DNA of 64,000 nucleotides, taken from the NCBI RefSeq assembly GCF_014764505.1, contig NZ_JACXWX010000024.1:1-64000 (forward strand), written 5' to 3'. Below the pieces are notes generated by a model that saw only the letters and a program-made list of their open reading frames with translations, had not been told where the DNA came from and ran no database searches. The translations under genes and the position numbers were made by a program. Source of the stretch: Phormidium tenue FACHB-886. Its GTDB lineage: Bacteria; Cyanobacteriota; Cyanobacteriia; Elainellales; Elainellaceae. Below, one piece after another: positions 55,005 through 63,370 of this stretch; the stretch's first letter is position 1; every line of letters begins with the position of its first letter.

Positions 55005-55685
55005 ATGAAGATTGGCGTTATTGGCAGTGGCAATATGGGGCGATCGCTCGGCATGTTGTGGGCGGAGCAGGGACATGAAGTGTTCTTTGGGGGGCGAACC
55101 GCTGAGAAAGGGCAAGCGGTGGCTGCCTTTGCGGGGAAAGGCACGCAAGGCGGGACAAATGATCAGGCGGCTGCTTTTGGGGAGGTTTTGCTCTACACGG
55201 TGCGCGGCATTAATCCGGCGAATGTGTTTTCTTCGACTGATCTGCTAGCCGGCAAGATTTTGATCGATCCCAATAATTTTGATATCCCAAACGATTTCAA
55301 CTACCCGCCGATCGTCAAATCTCTGGCTGAAACACTAGCAGAGCAAGCTCCAATGGCTCATGTCGTGAAAGCATTCAACACTATTCCCATGGAAGTCTTT
55401 GAGCTTGCGCCTGAGCCACTGAGAGAGCATAATGTATCGGTCTTTATAGCGGGCAACGACCCAGCAGCCAAACACACAGTAATGCAGCTTGTCGAAGAGA
55501 TTGGCTTCACCCCAGTCGATTCTGGAACTCTCCGCAATGCAGGTTTGATTGAAGGACTGGCAAACTTTTATCGTTTCCTACTCATTGAGCAAAAGCGGGG
55601 AGGGTATACAACAATTTCACTCAACGTCCTCCCTGAACCGCAAACGCAGCGCCTAGGCGGACGGCAGCCTTCATCCCTAAAGTAG
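55005..55685 (+). CDS. NADPH-dependent F420-reductase-like NAD(P)-binding protein
   Basis: 226 residues. KIGVIGSGNMGRSLGMLWAE is a Rossmann GxGxxG; GGRTAEKGQAVAAFAGK, LLYTVRGINPANVF and GKILIDPNNFDI follow the coenzyme F420-NADP oxidoreductase/pyrroline-reductase-like fold (NADP_Rossmann, PF03807 type). AHVVKAFNTIPMEVFE is a typical family block. Cyanobacteria generally do not use F420 in this way, so the substrate is open. The gene is under the TetR operator pair just upstream. Confidence 0.8.
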   Translation: MKIGVIGSGNMGRSLGMLWAEQGHEVFFGGRTAEKGQAVAAFAGKGTQGGTNDQAAAFGEVLLYTVRGINPANVFSSTDLLAGKILIDPNNFDIPNDFNYPPIVKSLAETLAEQAPMAHVVKAFNTIPMEVFELAPEPLREHNVSVFIAGNDPAAKHTVMQLVEEIGFTPVDSGTLRNAGLIEGLANFYRFLLIEQKRGGYTTISLNVLPEPQTQRLGGRQPSSLK

Positions 55686-55748
55686 ATCAATCATCAAGCC
55701 AGTCTTGTACCTGGTCCAGCAAAACTTCTGGGCAGCACCCCGACGCAA

Positions 55749-55776
55749 CACCTCAGAGCACCTCAGAGCACCTCAG
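55749..55776. repeat. 10-bp tandem repeat over the end of the FAD monooxygenase gene
   Basis: CCTCAGAGCA repeated about 2.7 times. The minus-strand stop codon of the monooxygenase gene (55763-55765) is inside the second unit. Confidence 0.88.
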
Positions 55777-57013
55777 GCAACGGTGCGGGAACATCTTGGT
55801 AAAGCTGGGTGAGCTGCCTCAGGAAGGCGGGCTGAGTTTTTGCTTTTAGTTCAGCGATCGGCTCTGAGCCGGCGAGGAGAGAATCGCTAGCTTCTCTAGA
55901 GAACTGTTTAACGAATTCAATGCGGGCTTGGCGTTCATGGGCAATTTGTGCAGTCAACTGAGGAATGTTGAGGGCTGTCTGTCGCTCCTGTGCCTCTATT
56001 ACCGCATGCAAGAGGCGATCGCCCGCTAGACAACCATCCTCAAACGCTTGGGTTGCACCCTGAGCCAGCGTGGGAAACATGGCATGAGCACTATCTCCTA
56101 AGCAAAGGACATGCCCGCCTGCATCATTAAAGACCGTTGGGATCTCTTGAACTCTTGCCCAATGAACCTGGTCAAGATTGTCGCAAATAGAGTCCACAAG
56201 AAATTGGCAAACTTCACTGTACCCACGGGGTGATTGGTATCGCTGCTGCAAAAAACGGGCTGTTTTTGCTTCGTCTGGAATGACTTGATCGCTTCCGAGG
56301 GGCAGTGAACCAGCAATGTAGACGGCTTGACCTGGAATGGCAAAGGTGAGGAGCCGTGTCCCCGCATGGAACCACTGCTGGTAATCGCCAATTAACTGAT
56401 CTGCTCGATTGGGGACAAGCACCCGATAAATGCAAACCCCCAGATGATCTGGCTGTGGCGTACCGCCAAAGAAAGTTTGCCGAACCTGCGAATAGCGTCC
56501 ATCGCAAGCAAGAATTAAATCGATCTGATCGAATCGCTCTGATTCACCAGTGAGTTGATTTTGAGTGACCAGATAAAGCGGGCGGTTGGGATGGGCGAAG
56601 TCATATCCCATCTCGGTGGCGATCGTGTTGTAACGAATCCACGGATCTAAACCAGTTCGCAGCTGCCGATACAGCATAGACCAGCGAATACGAATACCAG
56701 GGTGACTGGCCACCTGAGATAGCGGCAGATCCATGATCACCGTTCCATCCGTCAGCCCGGCTGTCCAGGATAGCCAGGGCAAACTCACGTCGGGCTGCTG
56801 CAATGCTGCTGCAAGGGCTGGCAGAAATTTAGACAGGGTTTTAATGGCATTTGGGGCAATGTTTAACCCCGTACCTGCTTCATAGGATTTTGCTCCTTTC
56901 TCAATGCAAATGATCTCAACATCATCGGAAAGGTCTCTGAGGCGCTGAAGGATTAGGGTTCCGACTACCCCAGCTCCAACCACAACCACTCGCAGTAGAG
57001 GCGATCGTTTCAT
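55763..57013 (-). CDS. FAD-dependent monooxygenase
   Basis: About 416 residues from the ATG at 57013 (MKRSPLLRVVVVGAGVVGTL); an in-frame start at 57064 would add 17 residues. Motifs of the salicylate-hydroxylase class: GxGxxG (VVVVGAGVVGT), LILACDGRYSQVRQTFFG (DG motif) and HVLCLGDSAHAMFPTLAQGA followed by TQAFEDGCLAGDRLLHAV (GD motif binding FAD ribose). It hydroxylates an aromatic or cyclic substrate using NAD(P)H and oxygen. VOC gene 66 bp upstream on the same strand, probably one transcript with a catabolic role. Confidence 0.85.
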   Translation of the reverse strand: MKRSPLLRVVVVGAGVVGTLILQRLRDLSDDVEIICIEKGAKSYEAGTGLNIAPNAIKTLSKFLPALAAALQQPDVSLPWLSWTAGLTDGTVIMDLPLSQVASHPGIRIRWSMLYRQLRTGLDPWIRYNTIATEMGYDFAHPNRPLYLVTQNQLTGESERFDQIDLILACDGRYSQVRQTFFGGTPQPDHLGVCIYRVLVPNRADQLIGDYQQWFHAGTRLLTFAIPGQAVYIAGSLPLGSDQVIPDEAKTARFLQQRYQSPRGYSEVCQFLVDSICDNLDQVHWARVQEIPTVFNDAGGHVLCLGDSAHAMFPTLAQGATQAFEDGCLAGDRLLHAVIEAQERQTALNIPQLTAQIAHERQARIEFVKQFSREASDSLLAGSEPIAELKAKTQPAFLRQLTQLYQDVPAPLPEVL

Positions 57014-57079
57014 TCTAGTAGTTTTAATAGATTCATCAGTTGGTTCGCATAATGGGTAACCCAAACCATCACTTCCAAA

Positions 57080-57580
57080 CTACGAGGATGGCACCTTGAA
57101 ATTGGCATAAGCCTCAGGCTCATAGAAATTTGTGCCAGCCGCATAAGCCCTGCCGGGTGACATATCGGGCAGCGGAGCTTCCTCTGCTGTGCCTTCAAAA
57201 GTCAACTCTAGCTGAACGCCGTTCGGATCATACACAAAGAGCTGCCAGAGTGTAGTTCCTGGTACAACAAATTCTCGCCAAGCGATGCCTGCCTGCTGAA
57301 AGCGGCGACGAAACTGATGATAGCCTGTGGCAGTGAGGGAGATGTGATCGATCGCCGCAGTGCCAGTGGGTGCATATCCCTCCGCGCCGAGCGCTGCGCC
57401 TCCAGCATAGATATGAAAAATTGATTCGCCAATGGGTGTTGAACAGGCTAACCAGGCTCCAGGAAAACCAAAGTTGGGGCGGGCTACTTGCCGCAATCCC
57501 AAAATCTCTGTGTAGAAGCGAACGGTTGCCTCTAGATCGTTTGTTTTGATTGCAACATGGAACAATCCGGTGATGACCAC
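57080..57580 (-). CDS. VOC-family protein
   Basis: 166 residues from a GTG with CAGGAG upstream. VITGLFHVAIKTNDLEATVR then FYTEILGLRQVARP begins the first module; TAAIDHISLTATGYHQFRRR and YDPNGVQLELTFEGT the second. Metal-site positions (His, Glu) are present, so a glyoxalase/extradiol-type activity on a small molecule is possible. It lies 66 bp before the FAD monooxygenase gene, which fits a small degradative operon. Confidence 0.82.
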   Translation of the reverse strand: MVITGLFHVAIKTNDLEATVRFYTEILGLRQVARPNFGFPGAWLACSTPIGESIFHIYAGGAALGAEGYAPTGTAAIDHISLTATGYHQFRRRFQQAGIAWREFVVPGTTLWQLFVYDPNGVQLELTFEGTAEEAPLPDMSPGRAYAAGTNFYEPEAYANFKVPSS

Positions 57581-57861
57581 TTTTGATTCTCCTGATTGCG
57601 GGTCATACGCTTTTAGCAGACTCTAGCTGCGGGTGAATTGGCAAGACCCAGGTTGCAGAGCAAGCGTAACCTGTTTGAATAATTGTTTGAATGATGCCTA
57701 ATTTCAATAGTGTATAGCAGGGAATCACCAGAAATGCAATGCGAAAACCAGCCCAGTTTTTCCCAGTCTAATTGCCACCACCGGCTCGTTTCTTGATCAC
57801 AGGCTGACGATCTCTATCAACTCGTGAACGATCAACTCGTGAGCAGGTGGTGCCCCTGATA
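57581..57861. other. intergenic region
   Basis: About 280 bp between same-strand genes; no hairpin or small gene was recognised. Confidence 0.35.
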
Positions 57862-58875
57862 CTAGTTCAGCAGGGCAACAATCTCTTCTGCCGTCAGGTG
57901 AGAGGGAGTATTCCAGGGAGAACCCCCTACCGTACGTCTGCCGCCCCAGCTGCCCGCCTCTGGGTCTTTGGCTTGCTCGGCTTGGGTGAGGCAATCAAAC
58001 GTCCCCTGGGTGTAGTCAAGATTGCGTTGCTCTGGGTGGAGGGGAATACTGCCAAGTGTGTATTGAGTGCCTCCGGCGCGGTGGTCTCGAATTGTGAGCG
58101 CCTCTGGGCGGAGGTAGGATGCAGATGAATTGTGCATCCTGGGAATCGCATGGTAGAACGATCGCGGATCGATTCCGTGGCTAGTGCTGGTTTGATCGCA
58201 AACTGCAATATCTCCCCGCTCCGTTGCAATCAATCGAATACGGTTTTCGTCAATCAACATCTGGGCATCTGCCTCAATCTGCTGCCAGTAATCATCTGCT
58301 TCCCCCGACTCACCCGGATAGGGACAATTACCTTTTGCAGCCTCAATTAGCCACTCGGTTCCTCGTCGAAAGGCTTCCGAAGAATAGGCTTCCCAGTGTT
58401 TCTCTGCCCACTCTTTGCGTTCGTGCGGTAAACCTAGATCAGCCGCAATGCCTTCGCTGGAATCTTTTAAAGCAACAACTGCCTTGGCGGCAAACTCTGC
58501 ATATTGCTTCAAATCGTCAGGAACCATAAGATGATCGCAATCCCAAGCGATCGCCTTAAATTTGGCTATTGTTTCTGCTGTCAGCACTTCATGTGGCAGC
58601 TGTACCCAAGCCGCTGCGCAGCAGGCATCGGCATCCACCATAGTAGTGACAAAGCAGGGGGGGCGATCGTTAGACTGTTCCTCAAGCAGTTCCTCAAGCA
58701 GCGTTGCGTTCTGCGGTGCGGGAATTTCATCTATCTGCACATCGGCTCCATTGGGACGGTGATGATCCCAGTGCAGATCTCCCGGCTTAGCTTCCCAATC
58801 TGGAACAGTGCCGTCCACCATAATGATTTGGTGGTCGGCGGGAAGGCGATCGGCTTTCGTGGTGACGAGGTACAT
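57862..58875 (-). CDS. DHH-phosphoesterase-like protein, uncharacterised
   Basis: About 337 residues from the ATG at 58875 (MYLVTTKADRLPADH). DGTVPDWEAKPGDLHWDHHR carries a DHH-like triad, CFVTTMVDADACCAAAW looks like the next Asp motif, and FKAIAWDCDHLMVPDDLKQY contains DCDH. These resemble the metal-binding motifs of DHH phosphoesterases, though order and spacing are not fully standard. C-terminal half (HERKEWAEKHWEAYSSEAF ... SFYHAIPRMHNSSASYLRPE) is unassigned. Residues LLEELLEE come from a 12-bp duplication near 58680-58703. Function not known. Confidence 0.5.
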   Translation of the reverse strand: MYLVTTKADRLPADHQIIMVDGTVPDWEAKPGDLHWDHHRPNGADVQIDEIPAPQNATLLEELLEEQSNDRPPCFVTTMVDADACCAAAWVQLPHEVLTAETIAKFKAIAWDCDHLMVPDDLKQYAEFAAKAVVALKDSSEGIAADLGLPHERKEWAEKHWEAYSSEAFRRGTEWLIEAAKGNCPYPGESGEADDYWQQIEADAQMLIDENRIRLIATERGDIAVCDQTSTSHGIDPRSFYHAIPRMHNSSASYLRPEALTIRDHRAGGTQYTLGSIPLHPEQRNLDYTQGTFDCLTQAEQAKDPEAGSWGGRRTVGGSPWNTPSHLTAEEIVALLN

Positions 58876-59125
58876 AGGACGTTGAGAGCAAAGGAGTATT
58901 TTAAGATTAGGAGTAACCGAGCTTAGAAACACCCATCCTTGTAGGGAAGCCGTTATGGTCGTACAAATTCTGCCTCAGCGCCATCCGAAACTGCTCGATT
59001 CGTAATCCGGCTAAAGCTATTGTGCTGCCCGGCTGCTTACTCAGCCCCTCTTTTAGCTTTGTCTTCTGTTTTGTTCTATAGTTGTCCCAAAGTTGCACCT
59101 CCCGAATCAGAATTTTCGGCGGCTA

Positions 59126-59923
59126 TCAGAACCCTAGAAAGACTCTCCGTAAGCCAGCCAGAAGCATTGGCAGGGGCATTTCATCATCCTGAATTGCTGT
59201 CTTAAAGCTAGGACGAGCTTTAAGCCGGTTGAGATAGGAGCTGAGGGCAGGACGTGTATTGCCTTCCCACAGATAATTGAATTTCAGTTCATCTAATCGG
59301 TTTAGAACAGCAGTCCATACGGTATCAGCCAGGGAATAGCCAGTCCCGCATAGCCAGTCTGTCTGGTTTAATTGAGTTTCTAGCTGATCCAGCATAGGTG
59401 CAATTTTTGCATTGAGATTTGCAATCTCATTGGTGTCTTGAACGGTGCGATTCCACTGCTTTACATCTTTCAGCTTAGCGGTATAGTATTCTTTCAATTC
59501 AGAATTCGTTTGTATTAGCCTCAGGAGAAGTTTTTCTTTGATTTGAACCGATCGCCGCAATACGAAACCCCCAACTCCTTTATAGTTTCCATACATTATC
59601 TCCCGCATTGGAAATCGGTTTTGCAAATTGATCCAATTGTCTATTTTTTCCTGTACCGTTGGCTCAATAGGAATCAATCTAGGATGCGGAAAGTGTTCAT
59701 CGAGGTATCGAACGATCACCGCTGAATCAGTAATGACTCGATCGTCATGAAGTAAGGTCGGAACTACGCCTCTAGGATTGAGACGAATATAGTTCGGCTG
59801 CAGGTTATCAAATGTGAAGAGGTTGAGCAAATGGCTTTTCCATTCGAGATTTTTCTCAGCCAGAACCAGCTTTACTTTTTGAGAACACAGCGAACCTGAA
59901 GCGCAAAATAGTTCAAGCGTCAT
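59126..59923 (-). CDS. glutathione S-transferase family protein
   Basis: 265 residues. Thioredoxin-like N-terminus: LELFCASGSLCSQKVKLVLA (Ser/Cys active-site region), LNPRGVVPTLLHDDRVITDS and AVIVRYLDEHFPHPRLIP. A helical C-terminal domain follows with LNQTDWLCGTGYSLADTVWT. Cytosolic; probably conjugates or isomerises electrophiles. Its start codon and ribosome site lie in a 16-bp unit present three times (59921-59968). Confidence 0.82.
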   Translation of the reverse strand: MTLELFCASGSLCSQKVKLVLAEKNLEWKSHLLNLFTFDNLQPNYIRLNPRGVVPTLLHDDRVITDSAVIVRYLDEHFPHPRLIPIEPTVQEKIDNWINLQNRFPMREIMYGNYKGVGGFVLRRSVQIKEKLLLRLIQTNSELKEYYTAKLKDVKQWNRTVQDTNEIANLNAKIAPMLDQLETQLNQTDWLCGTGYSLADTVWTAVLNRLDELKFNYLWEGNTRPALSSYLNRLKARPSFKTAIQDDEMPLPMLLAGLRRVFLGF

Positions 59924-59968
59924 AGTTAATGCTCCTCATGGTTAATGCTCCTCATGGTTAATGCTCCT
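59921..59968. repeat. 16-bp tandem repeat x3 triplicating RBS plus start codon
   Basis: On the minus strand AGGAGCATTAACCATG is present three times in a row (last copy ...AACTATG), so AGGAG and ATG are each triplicated directly in front of the GST gene; the ATGs fall in different frames. It abuts the stop codon of the upstream transporter gene at 59969. Confidence 0.92.
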
Positions 59969-60325
59969 CTAAGGGCACGACATGATTACAATGCCGGCGG
60001 TAATCAAGCTGGATGCAAATACTTGGTTTAAGGTGAACTGTTCTCCAAAGAACACTTCAGCAAGGATCGCAGCCGCCGCAATCCGAATTCCTGAAACTAC
60101 TGGAACCGCCGCTGACACAGGTAGATGCTGCAGGGCTTGAGTAAAGAGAATCAGGTCAAAGATATAGCAAGCGATCGCACCTATGAACCAAGGGGATGTC
60201 ACAACAGGAAATGAGCCCGGGCTGGATAACACCAAATTGGCTTGCTTGAGGAGCAAATTGCCAGCACAAGTCCCAACTGCAGATAGCCCTAATAGCGCCC
60301 AAGCAGACCAAAATGTTTGAGTCAT
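59969..60325 (-). CDS. small DMT/EamA-type multidrug or metabolite transporter
   Basis: About 118 residues from MTQTFWSAWALLGLSAVG at 60325; the frame open to 60379 lacks ribosome site support. Four hydrophobic helices and the family-like ends HLPVSAAVPVVSGIRIAAAA and VFASSLITAGIVIMSCP match half-size EamA/SMR transporters (4 TM). Efflux of a small compound is likely. Divergent from the TetR gene at 60435, with a shared operator between them. The GST gene follows, so efflux plus conjugation may be one response. Confidence 0.75.
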   Translation of the reverse strand: MTQTFWSAWALLGLSAVGTCAGNLLLKQANLVLSSPGSFPVVTSPWFIGAIACYIFDLILFTQALQHLPVSAAVPVVSGIRIAAAAILAEVFFGEQFTLNQVFASSLITAGIVIMSCP

Positions 60326-60347
60326 AGTACCTTCACTACAGGAGAAG

Positions 60348-60389
60348 ATCACAACAGTTGTTATGCAAAAAGATAACAACTGTTGTGAT
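60348..60389. promoter_or_regulatory. paired TetR operator, 17-bp perfect inverted repeat
   Basis: Arms at 60348-60364 and 60373-60389 are exact complements, separated by GCAAAAAG. Each arm contains its own small palindrome (ACAACAGTTGT / ACAACTGTTGT), so this is two operator half-palindromes facing each other between the divergent transporter and TetR genes. Confidence 0.85.
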
Positions 60390-60434
60390 AGGCTGTCAAC
60401 AGGTTTAGCAGGTTATAAATCTCCTTGCAGCGTC

Positions 60435-61031
60435 ATGAAAACAACTCATTTCAGCGATCGTCGGCTTGAAGTCACTGAGGCAGCATGGCGCGTAATTATT
60501 CGTGAAGGACTAGATCGCGCTAGCATGCGGGCGATTGCTCAAGAGCTCGGCTCTACGACAGGTGTTGTCACCCATTATTTCCGGGACAAGGATGAACTCA
60601 TGCTGTTCGCGTTGGAACGAGTATTTGAAAATCTATTCAGAGATATGAAAGTTTCTGCCAAAGGAGAAGCTGGGATTGAGCGGTTAGAACAGATAATTTT
60701 TGCGGCGCTGCCCCTTGAACCCAGTGGGCTGCAAGGCTGGCAAATTTGGATTGCATTTTTGGGATACGCAATTGGACGCGAAAAACTGATTGAAGAACAT
60801 CGCAAACGCTACGATTCCCTACGGCAGATCATTTGCCAGGAGTTAGCTGATTTACAAATGGCAAAGCTGATGCGAGATGACATTAACTTAACGCTGGAAG
60901 CAAATGCTTTGATAGCCCTTGTAGATGGGATCGGCACGGGATGCGTCATCAGTCCTGAACAGTTTCATCCAGACCAGCAACGCTATCTCCTGCGGCGGCA
61001 CATTTGCTCTCTGCTTGCAGACGTTTCATAA
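60435..61031 (+). CDS. TetR-family repressor (BetI-like C-terminus)
   Basis: About 198 residues from the ATG at 60435 (MKTTHFSDRRLEVTEA); upstream residues read through the operator and look untranslated. HTH: VTEAAWRVIIREGLDRASMR, AIAQELGSTTGVVTHYFRDK (recognition helix near TGVVTHYF). The C-terminal ligand domain resembles BetI (GLQGWQIWIAFLGYAIGREK, LEANALIALVDGIGTGCVIS). It probably represses the divergent transporter gene and itself through the site at 60348-60389. Confidence 0.88.
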   Translation: MKTTHFSDRRLEVTEAAWRVIIREGLDRASMRAIAQELGSTTGVVTHYFRDKDELMLFALERVFENLFRDMKVSAKGEAGIERLEQIIFAALPLEPSGLQGWQIWIAFLGYAIGREKLIEEHRKRYDSLRQIICQELADLQMAKLMRDDINLTLEANALIALVDGIGTGCVISPEQFHPDQQRYLLRRHICSLLADVS

Positions 61032-61104
61032 GGTAGAAGTTTCCAGTCTGAACTTCTTCAGCCACACCTGTGCACGTCCAGAGGAAGGCAACCTTGAGCG
61101 AAAA

Positions 61105-61158
61105 CCCCTAGTTTTCGTCAACCCCCTAGTTTTCGTCAACCCTCTAGTTTTCGTAAAG
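61105..61158. repeat. 18-bp tandem repeat x3 over the end of an oxidoreductase gene
   Basis: Units CCCCTAGTTTTCGTCAAC, the same again, and CCTCTAGTTTTCGTAAAG; period 18. The last unit holds the minus-strand stop TAG (61144-61146) and the final codons (LYEN) of the Gfo/Idh/MocA gene; the other two are copies of the same stretch beyond the stop. Confidence 0.9.
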
Positions 61159-62193
61159 AACAGTCCGCTTCTGCTCGTTACTCGCCATTGCTAACTCGAT
61201 CAAACGCATCGTGTTTCTTGCCTCTTCCGGCTTCACTGCCAGTTCTGCTCCATCAGCAATCGCCTGATAAACGTTCTCGTAGTAAGCCTGATAACAGCCC
61301 CTCGCCGTCTCGATCTTGCCGTGAAAATGTAAGTCTCCAATCTGCGTATTCAGCACTCCCCACTGTTCTGGTGGCTCTACCCCCCAGTCTGGCTCAGCAG
61401 GCGATCGCCCATTCTTGAGCGCCTCTTCCTGCAGATCCATACCGTACTTCACAAAAGACCCTGCCGTTCCGTGCAGAATGAAGTGTGGACCTAACTCTCT
61501 GACCAACATTCCTGCTTTGAGCGTCACTCTCAGCTTGTCATAATGCAGCACAACCTCGAAAGAATCAGCCGCTTTCCCACCCTGGCGCTGAACCCGGATA
61601 TCTGCTGTGATCGCTTCTGGTAAACCAAATAGAACTTGTGCCTGGTCAATCAGATGAGAGCCGAGGTCAAAGAGAATACCACTGCCCAGACCCGCCTCCT
61701 CTCGCCATGCACCTGATTTGAGAGCAGGTCTGAAGCGATCGTAATGGGCTTCGTATTCTACTAGTTGACCGAGATGCCCAGCTTCTATCAGCGCTTTGAC
61801 GGTTTGAAAGTCTCCATCCCATCTGCGATTGTGATGGACGCTGAGAATTTTGTTTTTTTGGTGCGCCAAATCAAGCAGCAGCTGGGCTTGCTCTGAAGTG
61901 AGGGTGAAGGGCTTGTCCACTACCACGTGCTTATCGGCTGCTAGAGCTTGTTGTGCTAAATCAAAGTGTGACGAGTTGGGGGTAGCAATCACCACTAGCT
62001 GGATAGCTGGGTCGTCGAGCAGTGCATCAACTTGTACCCCTTCAACCCAGGGATAGCGCTGACGAGCGGTGCTCCCGTGCCGTTCCACCACCTTGGTTAA
62101 CTTCAATTGGGGAATGGCAGTGATAACGGGTGCATGAAACACTCGCCCAGCCATGCCGTAGCCGATCAGCCCCACCTGAATTTGCTCTACCAT
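61144..62193 (-). CDS. Gfo/Idh/MocA-family oxidoreductase
   Basis: About 349 residues from the ATG at 62193 (MVEQIQVGLIGYGMAGRVFH); the frame open to 62286 adds a stretch that does not look coding. Rossmann GxGxxG at the N-terminus, AIQLVVIATPNSSHFDLAQQ, KHVVVDKPFTLTSEQAQLLL (the EKP/DKP catalytic Lys), then SVHHNRRWDGDFQTVKALIE and GSGILFDLGSHLIDQAQVLF. It is close to YvaA/YcjS/scyllo-inositol-dehydrogenase-type members; the sugar or cyclitol acted on is unknown. Not closely similar to the gene at 7138-8133. Confidence 0.86.
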   Translation of the reverse strand: MVEQIQVGLIGYGMAGRVFHAPVITAIPQLKLTKVVERHGSTARQRYPWVEGVQVDALLDDPAIQLVVIATPNSSHFDLAQQALAADKHVVVDKPFTLTSEQAQLLLDLAHQKNKILSVHHNRRWDGDFQTVKALIEAGHLGQLVEYEAHYDRFRPALKSGAWREEAGLGSGILFDLGSHLIDQAQVLFGLPEAITADIRVQRQGGKAADSFEVVLHYDKLRVTLKAGMLVRELGPHFILHGTAGSFVKYGMDLQEEALKNGRSPAEPDWGVEPPEQWGVLNTQIGDLHFHGKIETARGCYQAYYENVYQAIADGAELAVKPEEARNTMRLIELAMASNEQKRTVLYEN

Positions 62194-62490
62194 ATTTACC
62201 TCTACAGCAGAGATTATCCGCCAGAGAACGATTTCGGCGAATCTGCCAGGATCTTCTAGTGAATGCCAGAATTGCTGGCGCTGCAATCCATCTACGGCAG
62301 GAAAAACGGGAGCGTCTTTTGCGCCTCCCTGGTTCAGTCAAAGTAGCTCTAAACCCAATGAATTTTCTCTGACGAACAGACTTCTTTGTTACAAAGCCCC
62401 TGCACCCATTCGGCTAACCTAGTCAGGTTGTAGGGGATTACGGCTGTATTCCCTCCCAGAAACCTATCTGCAGCGAGCGAGGATACTGAA
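62194..62490. other. intergenic region
   Basis: About 300 bp between divergent genes, expected to hold both promoters. No conserved site was recognised. Confidence 0.35.
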
Positions 62491-63279
62491 ATGAGTATTG
62501 GGGTAATCGAGAGCATTTGGCGATATCCTGTCAAAAGCATGGGCGGTGAACAGCTAGATGAAGTCTTTGTTGCCTTTTCGGGTCTTATGGGCGATCGCTT
62601 CTATGGGCTGATCAATGAGCAAGGTAACCCAGGATTTCCCTGGCACACCGCCCGCGAGCAGGAAAGCCTGTTGCAATATAAACCCCGATACAAGCACTAC
62701 AGCACTACTCTAAAACCTGAACAGCTAACGGTTGCACAAAGTTTGGCACCTGGCGTGAATCCTCTTTACCCCAATGCAAGTCAGTTTGCAGCTGAGGTTG
62801 AAACACCAGATGGACAAACCTATGATATTAGCAGCGAAGAGTTTCTAGCTCATCTGAAAGCATTAACCCACAACGATACACTCCAGCTACATTTCACTCA
62901 AAGAAGCCAGTACGATTGCCGTCCACTTTCCCTCTTCTCACTGCAGACATGCGATCGTCTGAGCGATGAACTGGGACTGGAAATTGATAAACGACGGTTT
63001 CGAGCCAACTTTTATATCACCTGGAATAACGACAAACCGCCGCTTTACGAGAATGAGCTTGTTGGAAGCCGCTTGAAGATTGGCGATCGCCTGGAGATTA
63101 GTGTGCTGGAGCGTGATCCCAGATGCAAAATGATTACCCTAGATCCAGACACCTCTGAGGCTAACCCTAAAATCATCAAGCACGTTGCCCAGTCCCATGA
63201 CGGCTATGCAGGAGTATATGGCGCTGTGCTGGTCGAAGGTACAGTCAAAGCGGGCGATCCAGTAGAGCTTTTAGCTTGA
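62491..63279 (+). CDS. MOSC-domain protein
   Basis: 262 residues. An N-terminal MOSC_N beta-barrel (GVIESIWRYPVKSMGGEQLD) is followed by the MOSC domain (KRRFRANFYITWNN, GSRLKIGDRLEISVLERDPR, CKMITLDPDTSEANPKIIKH). The conserved Cys in RDPRCKM is the position that binds the molybdenum cofactor in related amidoxime-reducing proteins (mARC, YcbX). The ferredoxin-like C-terminal extension of YcbX is absent. It may reduce N-hydroxylated compounds with a separate electron donor. Confidence 0.85.
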   Translation: MSIGVIESIWRYPVKSMGGEQLDEVFVAFSGLMGDRFYGLINEQGNPGFPWHTAREQESLLQYKPRYKHYSTTLKPEQLTVAQSLAPGVNPLYPNASQFAAEVETPDGQTYDISSEEFLAHLKALTHNDTLQLHFTQRSQYDCRPLSLFSLQTCDRLSDELGLEIDKRRFRANFYITWNNDKPPLYENELVGSRLKIGDRLEISVLERDPRCKMITLDPDTSEANPKIIKHVAQSHDGYAGVYGAVLVEGTVKAGDPVELLA

Positions 63280-63370
63280 AATCAAGATCGGTGGGGCGAT
63301 CGCTTCCCCGCCTACCGCAATCGAAGGGGCTGAACCGAAGAAGAATTAGAGACCGCGAGCTGTGGAGGTT

